DNA of 64,000 bases from Sulfitobacter aestuariivivens (lineage in GTDB: Bacteria; Pseudomonadota; Alphaproteobacteria; Rhodobacterales; Rhodobacteraceae). Positions 35,205 through 44,456 of this stretch are shown here, piece by piece; position 1 is the stretch's first letter; the number at the start of each line of letters is the position of its first letter. The position numbers were made by a program, and so were the translations under genes. Below the pieces are notes generated by a model. That model ran no database searches. It worked only from the letters and a program-made list of their open reading frames with translations, and was not told where the DNA came from. The stretch lies in the NCBI RefSeq assembly GCF_014763045.1, contig NZ_JACTAG010000002.1, forward strand, positions 248,001 through 312,000, read 5' to 3'.

Positions 35205-36173
35205 ATGCCAAAATCCGCCGAATTTCAAGATCGCATGTTGTCGCTGGGCCTGGCCCGTGTGTCGGAGGCTGCAGCACTTGCGTCGGCCAAGCTGATCGGC
35301 AAAGGCCAGGAAAAGGCCGCCGATCAGGCCGCGGTCAACGCAATGCGCGAACAGCTCAATATGCTCGATATCGCAGGCGTCGTCGTAATCGGCGAAGGGG
35401 AGCGGGACGAAGCCCCGATGCTCTACATTGGTGAAGAAGTGGGCACGGGCGCGGGCCCCGGTGTTGATATTGCGCTCGACCCGCTGGAAGGCACGACCCT
35501 GACAGCCAAGGACATGCCGAACGCACTGACGGTCATCGCCATGGGCCCCCGCGGGTCAATGCTACATGCGCCGGATGTGTACATGGACAAGCTGGCCATC
35601 GGGCCGGGGTATGCGGATGACATTGTCACGCTAGATATGTCCCCCGACCAACGCGTCGGGGCTTTGGCCAAGGGAAAAGGCTGTGCCGCCTCTGATATCA
35701 CGGTCTGCATCCTCGAGCGCCCGCGCCATGAAGAGATGATCGCCCAGGTTCGCGAAACCGGGGCCGCGATCCGGCTGATTACGGATGGGGACGTGGCAGG
35801 TGTGATGCATTGTGCCGACCCCGGCACCGGCATCGACATGTACATGGGGTCTGGCGGCGCTCCGGAAGGGGTTTTGGCGGCGGCGGCGCTCAAATGCATG
35901 GGCGGGCAGATGTATGGCCGGCTGCTGTTTCGCAACGATGACGAACGCGGACGCGCAAAAAAGGCCGGCATCACCGATTTCAACCGCATCTACACCCGTG
36001 ACGAGATGGTCACCGAAGACGTGATCTTTGCCGCAACCGGCGTGACAGACGGCAATCTGGTGCCGGGTGTCAAACGCGAACCCGGCTGGATGACCACAGA
36101 GACGATCATCATGCGGTCCAAAACCGGGTCTGTCCGTCGGATCAATTACCGCACGCCAATCGATCCTGATTAA
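35205..36173 (+). CDS. glpX: Fructose-1,6-bisphosphatase, class II
   Basis: Hydrolyses fructose-1,6-bisphosphate in gluconeogenesis and, in some relatives, the Calvin cycle. The 322-aa protein has VVIGEGERDEAPMLYIGEEVG, the metal site DPLEGT, and GSGGAPEGVLAAAALKCMGG, all class II (GlpX) marks. It is 57 bp before recJ in the same direction. Confidence 0.96.
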   Translation: MPKSAEFQDRMLSLGLARVSEAAALASAKLIGKGQEKAADQAAVNAMREQLNMLDIAGVVVIGEGERDEAPMLYIGEEVGTGAGPGVDIALDPLEGTTLTAKDMPNALTVIAMGPRGSMLHAPDVYMDKLAIGPGYADDIVTLDMSPDQRVGALAKGKGCAASDITVCILERPRHEEMIAQVRETGAAIRLITDGDVAGVMHCADPGTGIDMYMGSGGAPEGVLAAAALKCMGGQMYGRLLFRNDDERGRAKKAGITDFNRIYTRDEMVTEDVIFAATGVTDGNLVPGVKREPGWMTTETIIMRSKTGSVRRINYRTPIDPD

Positions 36174-36201
36174 ACGTGGCACCTGCTGTGCCGGCGCGTT
36201 C

Positions 36202-36223
36202 AGGTATTTGAAAAAGGGTGAAA
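36202..36223 (+). repeat. Dispersed 22-bp repeat, copy C
   Basis: Identical over 22 bp to copy A; ends 7 bp before the recJ GTG. With copy A it defines the form that stands directly upstream of a start codon. Confidence 0.75.
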
Positions 36224-36230
36224 TCCAAAG

Positions 36231-37973
36231 GTGGAGAGCTTTCTCGGGGTTCAGGCCAGTCTGACCGGACGACGCTGGGTGGGGCCCGGCGCTGAGGTCG
36301 AGCGCGCCACCGAGTTGCTGGTACAGCGCAGCGGGTTGCCGCAAGCCGTCTGTCAGGTGCTTGCCCGACGTGGCGTGGGGCCCGATGAGGCGGAAGGCTT
36401 TCTGACCCCCTCGCTGCGCGATCTGTTGCCGGACCCACGGTCGCTCAAGGACATGGAGAAAGCTGCCAGCCGTTTTCTTGATGCTGTCGATCGGGGCCAG
36501 CAGATTGCCATTTTTGCCGACTATGACGTGGACGGGGGCTGTTCTGCGGCGCTGTTGCAAATCTGGCTTCGCGAGCGGGGCATGGCGGCAACCTTATATG
36601 TGCCTGATCGCATCGACGAGGGCTATGGCCCGAACGAGGCGGCCATGCAGGACCTTGCACGCCAGCATGACCTGATTGTTTGCGTCGATTGCGGAACGCT
36701 GTCGCACGGTCCTATTGAGGCGGCCCGGGCTGCGGATGTGATTGTGCTGGATCACCATCTGGGCGGTGAGACACTGCCCGATGCACTGGCAGTGGTGAAC
36801 CCGAACCGACAGGATGAAGACGGGGCCTGCAGCCACCTGTGTGCAGCAGCCGTGGTCTTTTTGGTGCTTGTCGAGGTTGGGCGCCAGATGCGGGCTGCGG
36901 GCCGCGCCGGGCCTGATCTGATGGCACTGCTTGATCTTGTGGCGCTGGCGACCGTCGCGGATGTCGCCCCGTTGACAGGTGTCAACCGTGCCTTTGTGCG
37001 CCAAGGCTTGCGCGTGATGGCCCGCCGCGAGCGTGCAGGTCTCGCCGCCCTTGCGGATGTGGCGCGCATGGATACCGCCCCTACGGCTTATCACCTGGGC
37101 TATATTCTGGGGCCACGTATCAACGCAGGCGGGCGGATTGGTCAGGCAGATCTTGGCGCGCGGCTGCTTGCCACCGACAACGCACATGAGGCAGCAGCAT
37201 TGGCTGAGCGCCTTGACCAGCTCAATACCGACCGGCGCGAGGTCGAGGCGACAGTGCGTGCTGCGGCCCTTGCACAGGCCGAAACCCGTGGCTTTGATGC
37301 GCCGCTGGTCTGGGCCGCTGGCGCTGGCTGGCACCCGGGTGTTGTCGGTATTGTTGCCGCCCGTCTCAAGGAAGCCGCCAATCGCCCCGCAATCGTGATC
37401 GGGCTGGAGGATGGCGTTGGCAAGGGCTCGGGCCGCTCGGTGAGTGGCATCGATCTGGGTGCATCGATTCAGCGGCTGGTGTCAGAGGGATTGCTGATCA
37501 AGGGCGGCGGGCACAAGATGGCTGCGGGCCTGACTGTCGCAGAAGACAAGATTGAGGCCGCGATGGCCCGGCTGGGCGAGTTGTTGGCAAAACAGGGCGC
37601 GCATCTGGCCGGACCTTCCGACCTTGCTGTCACCGGTCTCTTGATGCCGGGCGCCGCAACGATAGAACTGACCGGACAAATTGAGGAAGCCGGTCCTTTT
37701 GGTTCCGCCGCCCCTGCGCCACGCTTTGTTTTTGCCGACATGCAGATCCGCTTTGCCAAACGCGTCGGAGAGACCCACCTCAAACTCAGCTTTACCGACG
37801 GCCTGGGCACGCAAATGGATGCCATTGCTTTTGGTGCCTACGACAGCGCGCTGGGTCCGGCGCTGGAAAGCCACGGTGGCGCGCGCTTCCATCTTGCCGG
37901 ACGGCTCGACATCAACACATACCGCGGGCGGCAGTCAGTTCAGTTGCGCCTGGAGGATGCCGCACAGGCCTGA
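36231..37973 (+). CDS. recJ: Single-stranded-DNA-specific exonuclease RecJ
   Basis: A 580-aa 5'-3' ssDNA exonuclease in RecF-pathway recombination and mismatch repair. DHH-family motifs are present: FADYDVDGGCSAALL (motif I), CVDCGTLS (motif II), VLDHHLGGE (motif III) and GGRIGQADLGA; the DHHA1 part has GAGWHPGVVGIVAARLKE and KGGGHKMAAGLTV. In motif I most RecJ have DGxTS; here the residue after DG is Gly then Cys-Ser. Start is GTG with AAAGG before it. Length is normal. Confidence 0.94.
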   Translation: MESFLGVQASLTGRRWVGPGAEVERATELLVQRSGLPQAVCQVLARRGVGPDEAEGFLTPSLRDLLPDPRSLKDMEKAASRFLDAVDRGQQIAIFADYDVDGGCSAALLQIWLRERGMAATLYVPDRIDEGYGPNEAAMQDLARQHDLIVCVDCGTLSHGPIEAARAADVIVLDHHLGGETLPDALAVVNPNRQDEDGACSHLCAAAVVFLVLVEVGRQMRAAGRAGPDLMALLDLVALATVADVAPLTGVNRAFVRQGLRVMARRERAGLAALADVARMDTAPTAYHLGYILGPRINAGGRIGQADLGARLLATDNAHEAAALAERLDQLNTDRREVEATVRAAALAQAETRGFDAPLVWAAGAGWHPGVVGIVAARLKEAANRPAIVIGLEDGVGKGSGRSVSGIDLGASIQRLVSEGLLIKGGGHKMAAGLTVAEDKIEAAMARLGELLAKQGAHLAGPSDLAVTGLLMPGAATIELTGQIEEAGPFGSAAPAPRFVFADMQIRFAKRVGETHLKLSFTDGLGTQMDAIAFGAYDSALGPALESHGGARFHLAGRLDINTYRGRQSVQLRLEDAAQA

Positions 37974-38057
37974 GGTCGGCCAATTTTCTTGGCACCGCGC
38001 CGAAATTTCCGCTTGCGTGCCTGCAGGGTTTTGCCTAATGAACCGCTCACGACCCGT

Positions 38058-38132
38058 GGCCCGTTCGTCTATCGGTTAGGACGCCAGGTTTTCAACCTGG
38101 AAAGAGGGGTTCGATTCCCCTACGGGCTGCCA
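38058..38132 (+). tRNA. tRNA-Glu (anticodon TTC)
   Basis: A 75-nt cloverleaf: acceptor GGCCCGT pairs with ACGGGCT (one G-U), anticodon stem CCAGG/CCTGG around loop TTTTCAA, T arm GGGGTTCGATTCCCC, encoded CCA end. Anticodon TTC reads GAA/GAG. Confidence 0.95.
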
Positions 38133-38360
38133 ATTTACTAATTTCCCTTAAAATCAATATCTTAACCTACCCTTCGGATAGCGCTTCTGCGGGTTTTTGG
38201 AATCCGAAACTCTGTGCCGAAAGCACGCAGAAAAGGGTGGCAATCTGTTATCGAGCAGTCGTTTTCAAAGGGAGGACCAACGTCGATTCTCAGCCTCCAG
38301 ACTGTCAGGCGTGCGGAGATAAAAAAGGCGCGCTGATCCGCCGGGGGATCGCGCGCAACG
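38133..38360. other. 228-bp gap after tRNA-Glu
   Basis: An open frame crosses it (to 38494) but has no ribosome-binding site and no protein-like composition. There are distant arms TTCTGCG/CGCAGAA around 38187-38232. No integrase or direct repeat of the tRNA 3' end was seen. Nothing else is supported. Confidence 0.45.
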
Positions 38361-39329
38361 TCAATATCCCCGGGACGGGCTCACAACATTCATCAAAGGC
38401 GCGCCTTTTGTCCAACGCGCAAGATTTTCGAGAAACATGGCAAACGATGCCGCCTCCCAACCCTCATAGACTGAAGAGCAATGCGGCGAGATGAGCACAT
38501 TTTCAAGCTCCCACAGCGGATTATCCGCGGGCAAGGGCTCGGTCTCGAATACATCCAAAGCCGCACCTGCCACGAGGCCTGACCTGAGCGCGTCAAGAAG
38601 CCCGGATTGGTCAACAACCCCGCCACGAGAGACGTCAGCAAGGATGACGCCGCGCTTCATCGCCCCGAACGCCTCAGGCCCGATCAAGCCGCTTGTTACG
38701 GCGGTAAGCGGCGTTGAAACAACAATGAAATCCGCGCGCGGCAAAAGGCTGATCAGATCACCCGCCGCGTGAACTTCGTCCACATGTTCCATTGCGGTTG
38801 GGTTGGCGCGTGTGCCCCAAACGGTCATGCCAAACGCCTTGGCACGGGATGCAACGGCCCGGCCCGTGTGGCCTAATCCGACGATAAGAAGTGTCTTGCC
38901 GGACAGCGGCGCAACGGTTCGGCTGTTCCACTGCTTTGCCGCCTTGTCCTTTTGCAGGCCCATCACATCCAGCGTGAAATGGAGGAACCCGCCAAACACG
39001 TACTCAGCCATCATATCTGCAGCCACGCCGGCGGTGTTGGTCACGGTCGTTCTGTCGGGGTCCCATGCGCCATAGTGATCGGTACCCGCCCCGCCGTTGG
39101 CAACCCATGCCGGACCACCCGACCCGAACAACGCATCGCGGGGAAAACCCTGCGTGCCATCAAAACGCACCGAATAGACGACGTGAGGGTGATAGCTGTC
39201 TATCAACGATGGCAGGGCGTCGTAGCTGTTGCACACGCGGAAATCGGCCGTGGGAAAGGCCACAAGCAACTGCTGTGCCAAGGCGTCTGTGCGATCATTG
39301 CTCAGGACGATACGCGGGCGTTCAGCCAT
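38361..39329 (-). CDS. D-2-hydroxyacid dehydrogenase (NAD-dependent)
   Basis: A 322-aa member of the D-isomer-specific group. NAD motif LLIVGLGHTGRAVASRAKAFG; catalytic Arg in DVSRGGVVDQ, Glu in DVFETEPLP and His in SPHCSSVYEG. It reduces 2-oxoacids or oxidises D-2-hydroxyacids; the substrate is unknown. The second ATG is chosen because GGAG is 7 nt before it and only 1 nt before the first. It is the last gene of the hyu operon, 72 bp after the racemase-like gene. Confidence 0.88.
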   Translation of the reverse strand: MAERPRIVLSNDRTDALAQQLLVAFPTADFRVCNSYDALPSLIDSYHPHVVYSVRFDGTQGFPRDALFGSGGPAWVANGGAGTDHYGAWDPDRTTVTNTAGVAADMMAEYVFGGFLHFTLDVMGLQKDKAAKQWNSRTVAPLSGKTLLIVGLGHTGRAVASRAKAFGMTVWGTRANPTAMEHVDEVHAAGDLISLLPRADFIVVSTPLTAVTSGLIGPEAFGAMKRGVILADVSRGGVVDQSGLLDALRSGLVAGAALDVFETEPLPADNPLWELENVLISPHCSSVYEGWEAASFAMFLENLARWTKGAPLMNVVSPSRGY

Positions 39330-39401
39330 GGTCATTCTCCGATAACGGGCGTGCGGCGCCTGCGCTGTTAAGCGGTTGATCTGAAAGATGATCGCAGCGC
39401 A

Positions 39402-40142
39402 TTACCGTTCGCGCCCCAGCAACTGGCCAAATCCAACCAATGGTTCGCTCAGACCTGCCAATTGCATTCCCTGATAGACCATCGCCTGATTGGAGGTGAT
39501 CACCGGCTTGCCCACCCTGGCTTCGAGCTGCGCAATGATCTCGACGCTGCGCATGTCCGTGCAGGATAACACGATGGCCTCCGCTTCAGGGTGATCGGCT
39601 TTTTTGCCCAATTCGTACACCGCCTCAGGGGTAAGCTCCCCCTGCCCGTAGTTATCCAATGCTGCACCAACTTCCGATCTTTTCACGGTCTCAATGCCAA
39701 TCTCTGCCAGAAAGTCGATCGCCATATCATTGATCGCAGCGACGTATGGTGATGCAAATCCGATGCGGCCGATCCCCAGTTCGGACAGCGCGTGCCCCAG
39801 GGCACCGGCGGCTGTCACCGTCTCTGCGCCGCTTTCCTGTTTGATCTGTTGCGCAAGCGAACGGTCAAACGCCGGACCATGTGTCAGCGTGGCCGATGTG
39901 CAGCCATAAAGGATCACATCCGGGTTCACCGCCTGCAGTAATCGCAGCGGTTCGGTCAGATCAGCGGCGCCCAGCCCGTGCATCTGATTGTGGTCCGGCA
40001 CCTCGTCCTGGTCATAGCCGCCCATTCTGGCGACATGCAGTGACACGCCTTCAGGGCGCATCAGCGTCATGTCGGGTTCAAGGTTGGTGTTGGTGTAGGG
40101 AACCAACACCCCAAACCGGGCGCGCCCGCGCGAGCTGCTCAT
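39402..40142 (-). CDS. Asp/Glu racemase-superfamily protein, maleate isomerase-like
   Basis: A 246-aa protein with both catalytic cysteines of the superfamily, Cys81 in YGCTSAT and Cys194 in LSCTDMRS. Such two-cysteine enzymes include maleate cis-trans isomerase and hydantoin or amino-acid racemases; arylmalonate decarboxylase has a similar fold. Being next to hyuA/hyuB, a racemase or isomerase that feeds the hydantoinase-like enzyme is the most natural reading. Start ATG overlaps the stop of a 43-aa ORF and follows GGAGGA. Confidence 0.82.
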   Translation of the reverse strand: MSSSRGRARFGVLVPYTNTNLEPDMTLMRPEGVSLHVARMGGYDQDEVPDHNQMHGLGAADLTEPLRLLQAVNPDVILYGCTSATLTHGPAFDRSLAQQIKQESGAETVTAAGALGHALSELGIGRIGFASPYVAAINDMAIDFLAEIGIETVKRSEVGAALDNYGQGELTPEAVYELGKKADHPEAEAIVLSCTDMRSVEIIAQLEARVGKPVITSNQAMVYQGMQLAGLSEPLVGFGQLLGRER

Positions 40143-40270
40143 GCTCTATCCTCCTCTACCGCAATGGTCATAGGGCCCCAATCGAATGGTAAGCAATCGC
40201 CAAAGGGCACGTCATCACGCGTCACGTCGACGCCTGTCATTGCGGTGTTGGGGGAAATGTCTGCGTTCAT
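40139..40270 (-). CDS. 43-aa ORF coupled between hyuB and the racemase-like gene
   Basis: Its ATG overlaps the hyuB stop (ATGA) and its TGA overlaps the racemase ATG (ATGA), so the three frames are translationally coupled. The peptide starts MNADISPNTAMTGVDVTRDD and has one Cys and an acidic character; no signal or helix is evident. I recognise no family. It also carries the GGAGGA ribosome-binding site for the next gene, so one alternative is that it mainly relays ribosomes. Confidence 0.6.
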   Translation of the reverse strand: MNADISPNTAMTGVDVTRDDVPFGDCLPFDWGPMTIAVEEDRA

Positions 40271-41916
40271 GGCGTTGTCCCATAGATGTCGAGAGCAGTT
40301 TCCTGGCTGATCAGCCCTTCTTCAAGGTCTCGCTGAACATCCTGATGGCTGCGTTCGGCAGGTGGTCCAAATCCGCCACCGCCCGGCGTTTCGAAAATCA
40401 GCGTTTTGCCAGCGTCAACGCGAACCTCGCCCTTGCCCGCAAGGGCGGCGCCATCAGCCCCGATCCGGATACGCCCTGCGGCCCCGGCAAGCCCGCCATG
40501 ACGGCCCTTTGCGGGGTTAAGCACGCGCTCGACCGACAGAAACACCATGAAATCCGCGTCACTTGCGGACTGCACCTCAATGCGCTGGCCCAGCCCGCCG
40601 CGATGACGGCCCGGCCCACCGCTGTTTTCCCTCAACTCGCGCCGGTTGAACAGAAGGGGCGCAACCGCCTCGGAGGTCTCGATCTGAGACCCCCAGACGC
40701 CGGAGGGAAAGGCCGTCGCCGACAGCCCATCCAGGCCCGGCCGCGCCCCGGTACCACCATTGAAAACCAACTCAAGGGCGAATTGGCCGGACCCTGTCAT
40801 TGCCGCCTCTGGAACATGGCGCAGCGGCAGATCGTACATGCACGACGCGCCCTCGGCTGGCACAAGGTCCGGCACAGCCTGCGACAGACACCCATAAACG
40901 AGATCAGGCGTCATCTGCCCCAATGTATGGCGCATCGCCACCGGTGCCGGTGCCTGTGCATTCAGGATGCATCCCTCAGGGGCAGTGACCCGAAAGGGCG
41001 CAAGCGAACCTGCATTGTTCGGGATGTCCGGCCCGATGATACAGCGCAGCGCAAACACGGAATACGCTGTGGCATAATTGAGCGGCACGTTGATGCCCTT
41101 GCCCGACAGACCAGAAGTCCCTTCGAAATCGAGGGTTATGTGATCCTCAGCAATGGTCAGCGCAGCATGCAGATCGATCTCTTTTTCATACCCGTCCACC
41201 GTCAGAACACTGTGCCATGTCCCCTGGGGAAGCTCCGCGATAGCATCAAGTGTGCCGCGGTAAGACGTCTCAATGATGTAATCGGCCAGCCCGTCTAACT
41301 GGTCGAGACCAAACTCATCCATCATCCCTGCAAGGCGCACAGCACCGGTTTCACAACAGGCAATCAGCGCAAAGATGTCGCCCTCATTGGCGATGGGCTC
41401 GCGGGAGTTGGCTTTGACAATGTCCATCAGCAACGTGTTGAGGATGCCCTGATCCATCAACTTGCAGGGCGGGATAAGCAGCCCCTCGTCATAGATATCC
41501 GACCCTTCGGGGCCCATGCCCAAGCCGCCCAGATCGACAAGATGCGAGGTGCAGGATGTGAAACCGACAACAGCACCGCGATGGAACACCGGCATCATCA
41601 GCAGAAAATCGTTCAGATGCCCGGACGCGATCCACGGATCATTTGTCATAAAGACATCGCCCGGTTTCATCTGATGAATCTCAAAGCGATTGCGCAGAGT
41701 TTTGACCGCCTCTGCCATGGTATTGATATGCCCCGGCGTCCCCGTGACAGCTTGTGCAAGCATCCGCCCCTGCAGATCAAAAATCCCGGCAGAGATGTCA
41801 CCGCATTCGCGCACGATGGGGCTAAAGGCCGCGCGGATCAGCGCCTGCCCCTGCTCTTCCACGACTGCAAGAAGCCGGTTCCACATGACCTGCAGGCGGG
41901 TGTTGGGCTTAACCAT
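40267..41916 (-). CDS. hyuB: Hydantoinase B/oxoprolinase family protein (HyuB)
   Basis: A 549-aa subunit of the ATP-dependent hydantoinase / 5-oxoprolinase / acetone carboxylase family. Marks are FSPIVRECGDISAGIFD, GTPGHINTMAEAV, GDVFMTNDPWIASGHLNDF and the Gly-rich end ETPGGGGFGPP. With HyuA it opens cyclic amides such as hydantoins or oxoproline; the real substrate is not known. Start MVKPNTRLQVMWNRLL overlaps the hyuA end by 8 bp. Confidence 0.93.
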   Translation of the reverse strand: MVKPNTRLQVMWNRLLAVVEEQGQALIRAAFSPIVRECGDISAGIFDLQGRMLAQAVTGTPGHINTMAEAVKTLRNRFEIHQMKPGDVFMTNDPWIASGHLNDFLLMMPVFHRGAVVGFTSCTSHLVDLGGLGMGPEGSDIYDEGLLIPPCKLMDQGILNTLLMDIVKANSREPIANEGDIFALIACCETGAVRLAGMMDEFGLDQLDGLADYIIETSYRGTLDAIAELPQGTWHSVLTVDGYEKEIDLHAALTIAEDHITLDFEGTSGLSGKGINVPLNYATAYSVFALRCIIGPDIPNNAGSLAPFRVTAPEGCILNAQAPAPVAMRHTLGQMTPDLVYGCLSQAVPDLVPAEGASCMYDLPLRHVPEAAMTGSGQFALELVFNGGTGARPGLDGLSATAFPSGVWGSQIETSEAVAPLLFNRRELRENSGGPGRHRGGLGQRIEVQSASDADFMVFLSVERVLNPAKGRHGGLAGAAGRIRIGADGAALAGKGEVRVDAGKTLIFETPGGGGFGPPAERSHQDVQRDLEEGLISQETALDIYGTTP

Positions 41917-44011
41917 CCCTGTTCTCCCTTTCACGCTGAAGCCAGATGTTGCCCCCACCATCCACGCGTGCTGAAAAGTCCGAGCTGACGAAAGTCGTGG
42001 TCTGTGGCTCAATAATCAAAGAGGGCCCGGCAAGGTGATCGCCCGGACGTAGCGCGGCGCGCATGTAAATTTCGGCATCGCGCCAGTCGCCATCCACGTC
42101 ACAAAGCACGCGGCGATGACCGGTCGCCATAGCGCGCTGTGTCTGCCCTGGTTCGTCGTGGCGCGACAACGCCGCTTGTTCAGTCGAAACCGTGACCGCC
42201 CAGTTCAGCACCTCGATCGTCATCCCAGGTACCGCACGGCGGAACTGACGGCTGTATTCCTCTTCAAACGCGGCGCGCAGGGCGGGCATATCCGCCGCTG
42301 CAAGTTCGTCATCCGGCAGCGGGATTTCTATTTCATGCCCCTGACCGTGATACCGCATGAAGGCCACGCGCCGTTTCACAAGACGCGCGTCTGGCGCGGC
42401 CCCCTGTACCACCTGCAGCGCCTCATCGATCATGCCCTGAAAAAACGTGTTCAGCCCATCAAGGTCCAACGCGTCCAGCGTGCTGTAACGAGAGCGGACA
42501 ATCTCGAACGATACCGGTGCAAACAGAAACCCGACAGCCGATCCAACTCCCGGATCCCTTGGTATGAGAATGCGCTCCACCTGCGCACGCCTTGCCACGC
42601 GCGTTGCATGCAACGGTCCATTGCCGCCGAATGCGATCATCAGCCGCGCGCCCAGATCCTTGCCCGATTCAACGGCATGCATCCGCCCGGCCCCGGCCAT
42701 GTTCTCGTCGACAATCTCGCTGATGCCCTGAGCAGCCTGAGCCGCGTCAAGGTCCAGTGGCGCGCCGATATCCCTGATCAGCGCTGCCTCAGCCGCTTTG
42801 ACATCAATCTCAAGACGTCCCTCTGCAAAAAGGCCGGGGTCGATCAACCCTTGCATGACATCCGCGTCCGTCACCGTCGGGGCGGTGCCGCCCTTGGCAA
42901 AAGCGGCCGGTCCCGGCTCGGACCCCGCACTTTCCGGCCCGACCTGCACCCGGCCAAGCCGATCCACATGCGCGATAGACCCGCCGCCCGCGCCGATCTC
43001 GATCATCTCGATCACCGGAATGCGCACTGGCATGCCGGATCCCTTGATGAACCTTTCGGCCCTGGCAATCTCAAACTTGCGGGTGGTCTGAGGGCGAAAC
43101 CCGTCAATCAGGCACAGCTTTGCCGTTGTCCCGCCCATGTCAAAACTCAAAACCTCGCTTTCATCCACTTCCGCCGCGATACGCGCCGCCAGGATAGCGC
43201 CCCCGGCCGGCCCGCTTTCCACCAGACGGATCGGCAGTCGTGCGGCGATGTCAATCGTTGTCATGCCGCCGCCAGCGGTCATCATCAGAATGGGGCACGT
43301 CAGCCCGTTTTCAGAGAACCGCGTCTGAAAGTCGGTCAGGTACTGGGCCATCAAAGGCTGAATGTACGCATTTGCGATCGTGGTCGACAGGCGGTCAAAC
43401 TCACGCGCCTCCGGGCTGACGTCATGCGACAGCGAGATCACCAGATCAGGCAGGGCTTCGCGCAACATCTCGCCCAGACGGATTTCATGCGCTGGATTGG
43501 CGTAGCTGTGCATCAGGCAGATCGCCACCGCCTGAGCTCCGCAGCCGACCAGACCATCCACCAGCGCAGCCACAGCAGCTTCGTCCAGATGCGCGCGTTC
43601 CACACCATCAGAGGTCATCCGCCCGGCAATGGTAAAAGCCCGGGAGCGCGGCACAAGTAGGTCGGGTTTGACCAGATTGATGTCATATTGGCTGTAGCGC
43701 CTCTCGTAACCGATCTGCAGGATATCGCGGAACCCGGCGGTTGTTATGGTCGCAACGACGGCCCCGCGTCGCTCTATCAGGGCATTTGTTGCCAAAGTGG
43801 TGCCGTGAATAAACCCGCCGATCTGTGACCAGCCGCAGCCGGTTTCGGCCAGGACGCGCGTGGCGCCCTCAAGCGCCCCGCGTGCTGGTTTCGCCGGGGT
43901 TGTGGGCGTCTTGCTGGTTGCAAGAACTGCACCCTGTGCATCAACAAGAACCGTGTCGGTGAATGTTCCGCCAATATCGATGGCAAGGCGATGCCCGCTG
44001 GCATGTTGCAT
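41909..44011 (-). CDS. hyuA: Hydantoinase/oxoprolinase family protein, ATP-binding subunit (HyuA)
   Basis: A 700-aa ASKHA-fold subunit. N-terminal Hydant_A_N has LAIDIGGTFTDTVLVD and HGTTLATNALIERRGA; the core has GGGMTTIDIAARLPIRLVESGPAGGA (in parts: VESGPAGGA), LSFDMGGTTAKLCLI, EIGAGGGSIAHVD and GPESAGSEPGPA. These bind and cleave ATP to activate the amide. First gene of a five-gene leftward operon (hyuA, hyuB, 43-aa ORF, racemase-like, hydroxyacid dehydrogenase). The start MQHASGHRLAIDIGG lacks a strong ribosome-binding site. Confidence 0.93.
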   Translation of the reverse strand: MQHASGHRLAIDIGGTFTDTVLVDAQGAVLATSKTPTTPAKPARGALEGATRVLAETGCGWSQIGGFIHGTTLATNALIERRGAVVATITTAGFRDILQIGYERRYSQYDINLVKPDLLVPRSRAFTIAGRMTSDGVERAHLDEAAVAALVDGLVGCGAQAVAICLMHSYANPAHEIRLGEMLREALPDLVISLSHDVSPEAREFDRLSTTIANAYIQPLMAQYLTDFQTRFSENGLTCPILMMTAGGGMTTIDIAARLPIRLVESGPAGGAILAARIAAEVDESEVLSFDMGGTTAKLCLIDGFRPQTTRKFEIARAERFIKGSGMPVRIPVIEMIEIGAGGGSIAHVDRLGRVQVGPESAGSEPGPAAFAKGGTAPTVTDADVMQGLIDPGLFAEGRLEIDVKAAEAALIRDIGAPLDLDAAQAAQGISEIVDENMAGAGRMHAVESGKDLGARLMIAFGGNGPLHATRVARRAQVERILIPRDPGVGSAVGFLFAPVSFEIVRSRYSTLDALDLDGLNTFFQGMIDEALQVVQGAAPDARLVKRRVAFMRYHGQGHEIEIPLPDDELAAADMPALRAAFEEEYSRQFRRAVPGMTIEVLNWAVTVSTEQAALSRHDEPGQTQRAMATGHRRVLCDVDGDWRDAEIYMRAALRPGDHLAGPSLIIEPQTTTFVSSDFSARVDGGGNIWLQRERENRDG

Positions 44012-44027
44012 GTGAAAGAGACCGTGA

Positions 44028-44180
44028 AAGAGGAATGATCATTGGCACCCGGATCTCCGGAGCCAAGCTGGAGAGCGCTTACAAGCCGAGGCGTGTATGC
44101 ACGACCAGATCGCAGCCGGTAGATCGGCGCCCCAGATCTATTCTGATGCAATGGTCAAGCATTTGCGGTTCTCAAACAAT
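44028..44180 (+). pseudogene. Possible remnant of a GntR/FCD regulator C-terminus
   Basis: An open frame without a start in the 232-bp gap reads LRSQAGERLQAEACMHDQIA and then a stretch ending SDAMVKHLRF. The H...IAAG...AM..HL pattern resembles the last helices of FCD-type GntR regulators. There is no N-terminal domain, so if genuine this is a decayed fragment, perhaps of an old hyu regulator. Chance likeness is not excluded. Confidence 0.25.
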
Positions 44181-44243
44181 CCAATGGAGACAACGCTGCA
44201 CGCCCAAAGGCGCACGTGTCAACAAAAATGCTCATGGGACTCA

Positions 44244-44456
44244 TCAGCCCATCTGACCAGGAGGGGCGTCGGCGCGCGCGTCCGCACGCCGAATCCATTG
44301 CAAGAACCCTCGCAGACGTGAGGTGAACACATCACTCTGACGCACGATCCGCAAATCAACGGCATCATCCTGCGCCGCTCTGATTAGCATCTCTTGCTCC
44401 TTCCACAGCATCCCTGCGGCACCTGCGCGCATCATCTCATACTCCAGATCGGTCAT
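44244..44456 (-). CDS. 70-aa protein coupled to the GNAT gene
   Basis: A 70-aa helical, charged protein (MTDLEYEMMRAGAAGMLWKE then LIRAAQDDAVDLRIVRQ). Its ATG overlaps the acetyltransferase stop (ATGA), which supports translation. No signal, no cysteine pattern, no known family. It may be a partner of the acetyltransferase. Confidence 0.5.
   Translation of the reverse strand: MTDLEYEMMRAGAAGMLWKEQEMLIRAAQDDAVDLRIVRQSDVFTSRLRGFLQWIRRADARADAPPGQMG

Noticed and set aside
38237..38494. 85-aa plus-strand frame after tRNA-Glu
   Set aside because: Overlaps the end of the hydroxyacid dehydrogenase, no ribosome-binding site, no recognisable domain; the lone CxxC is not enough.
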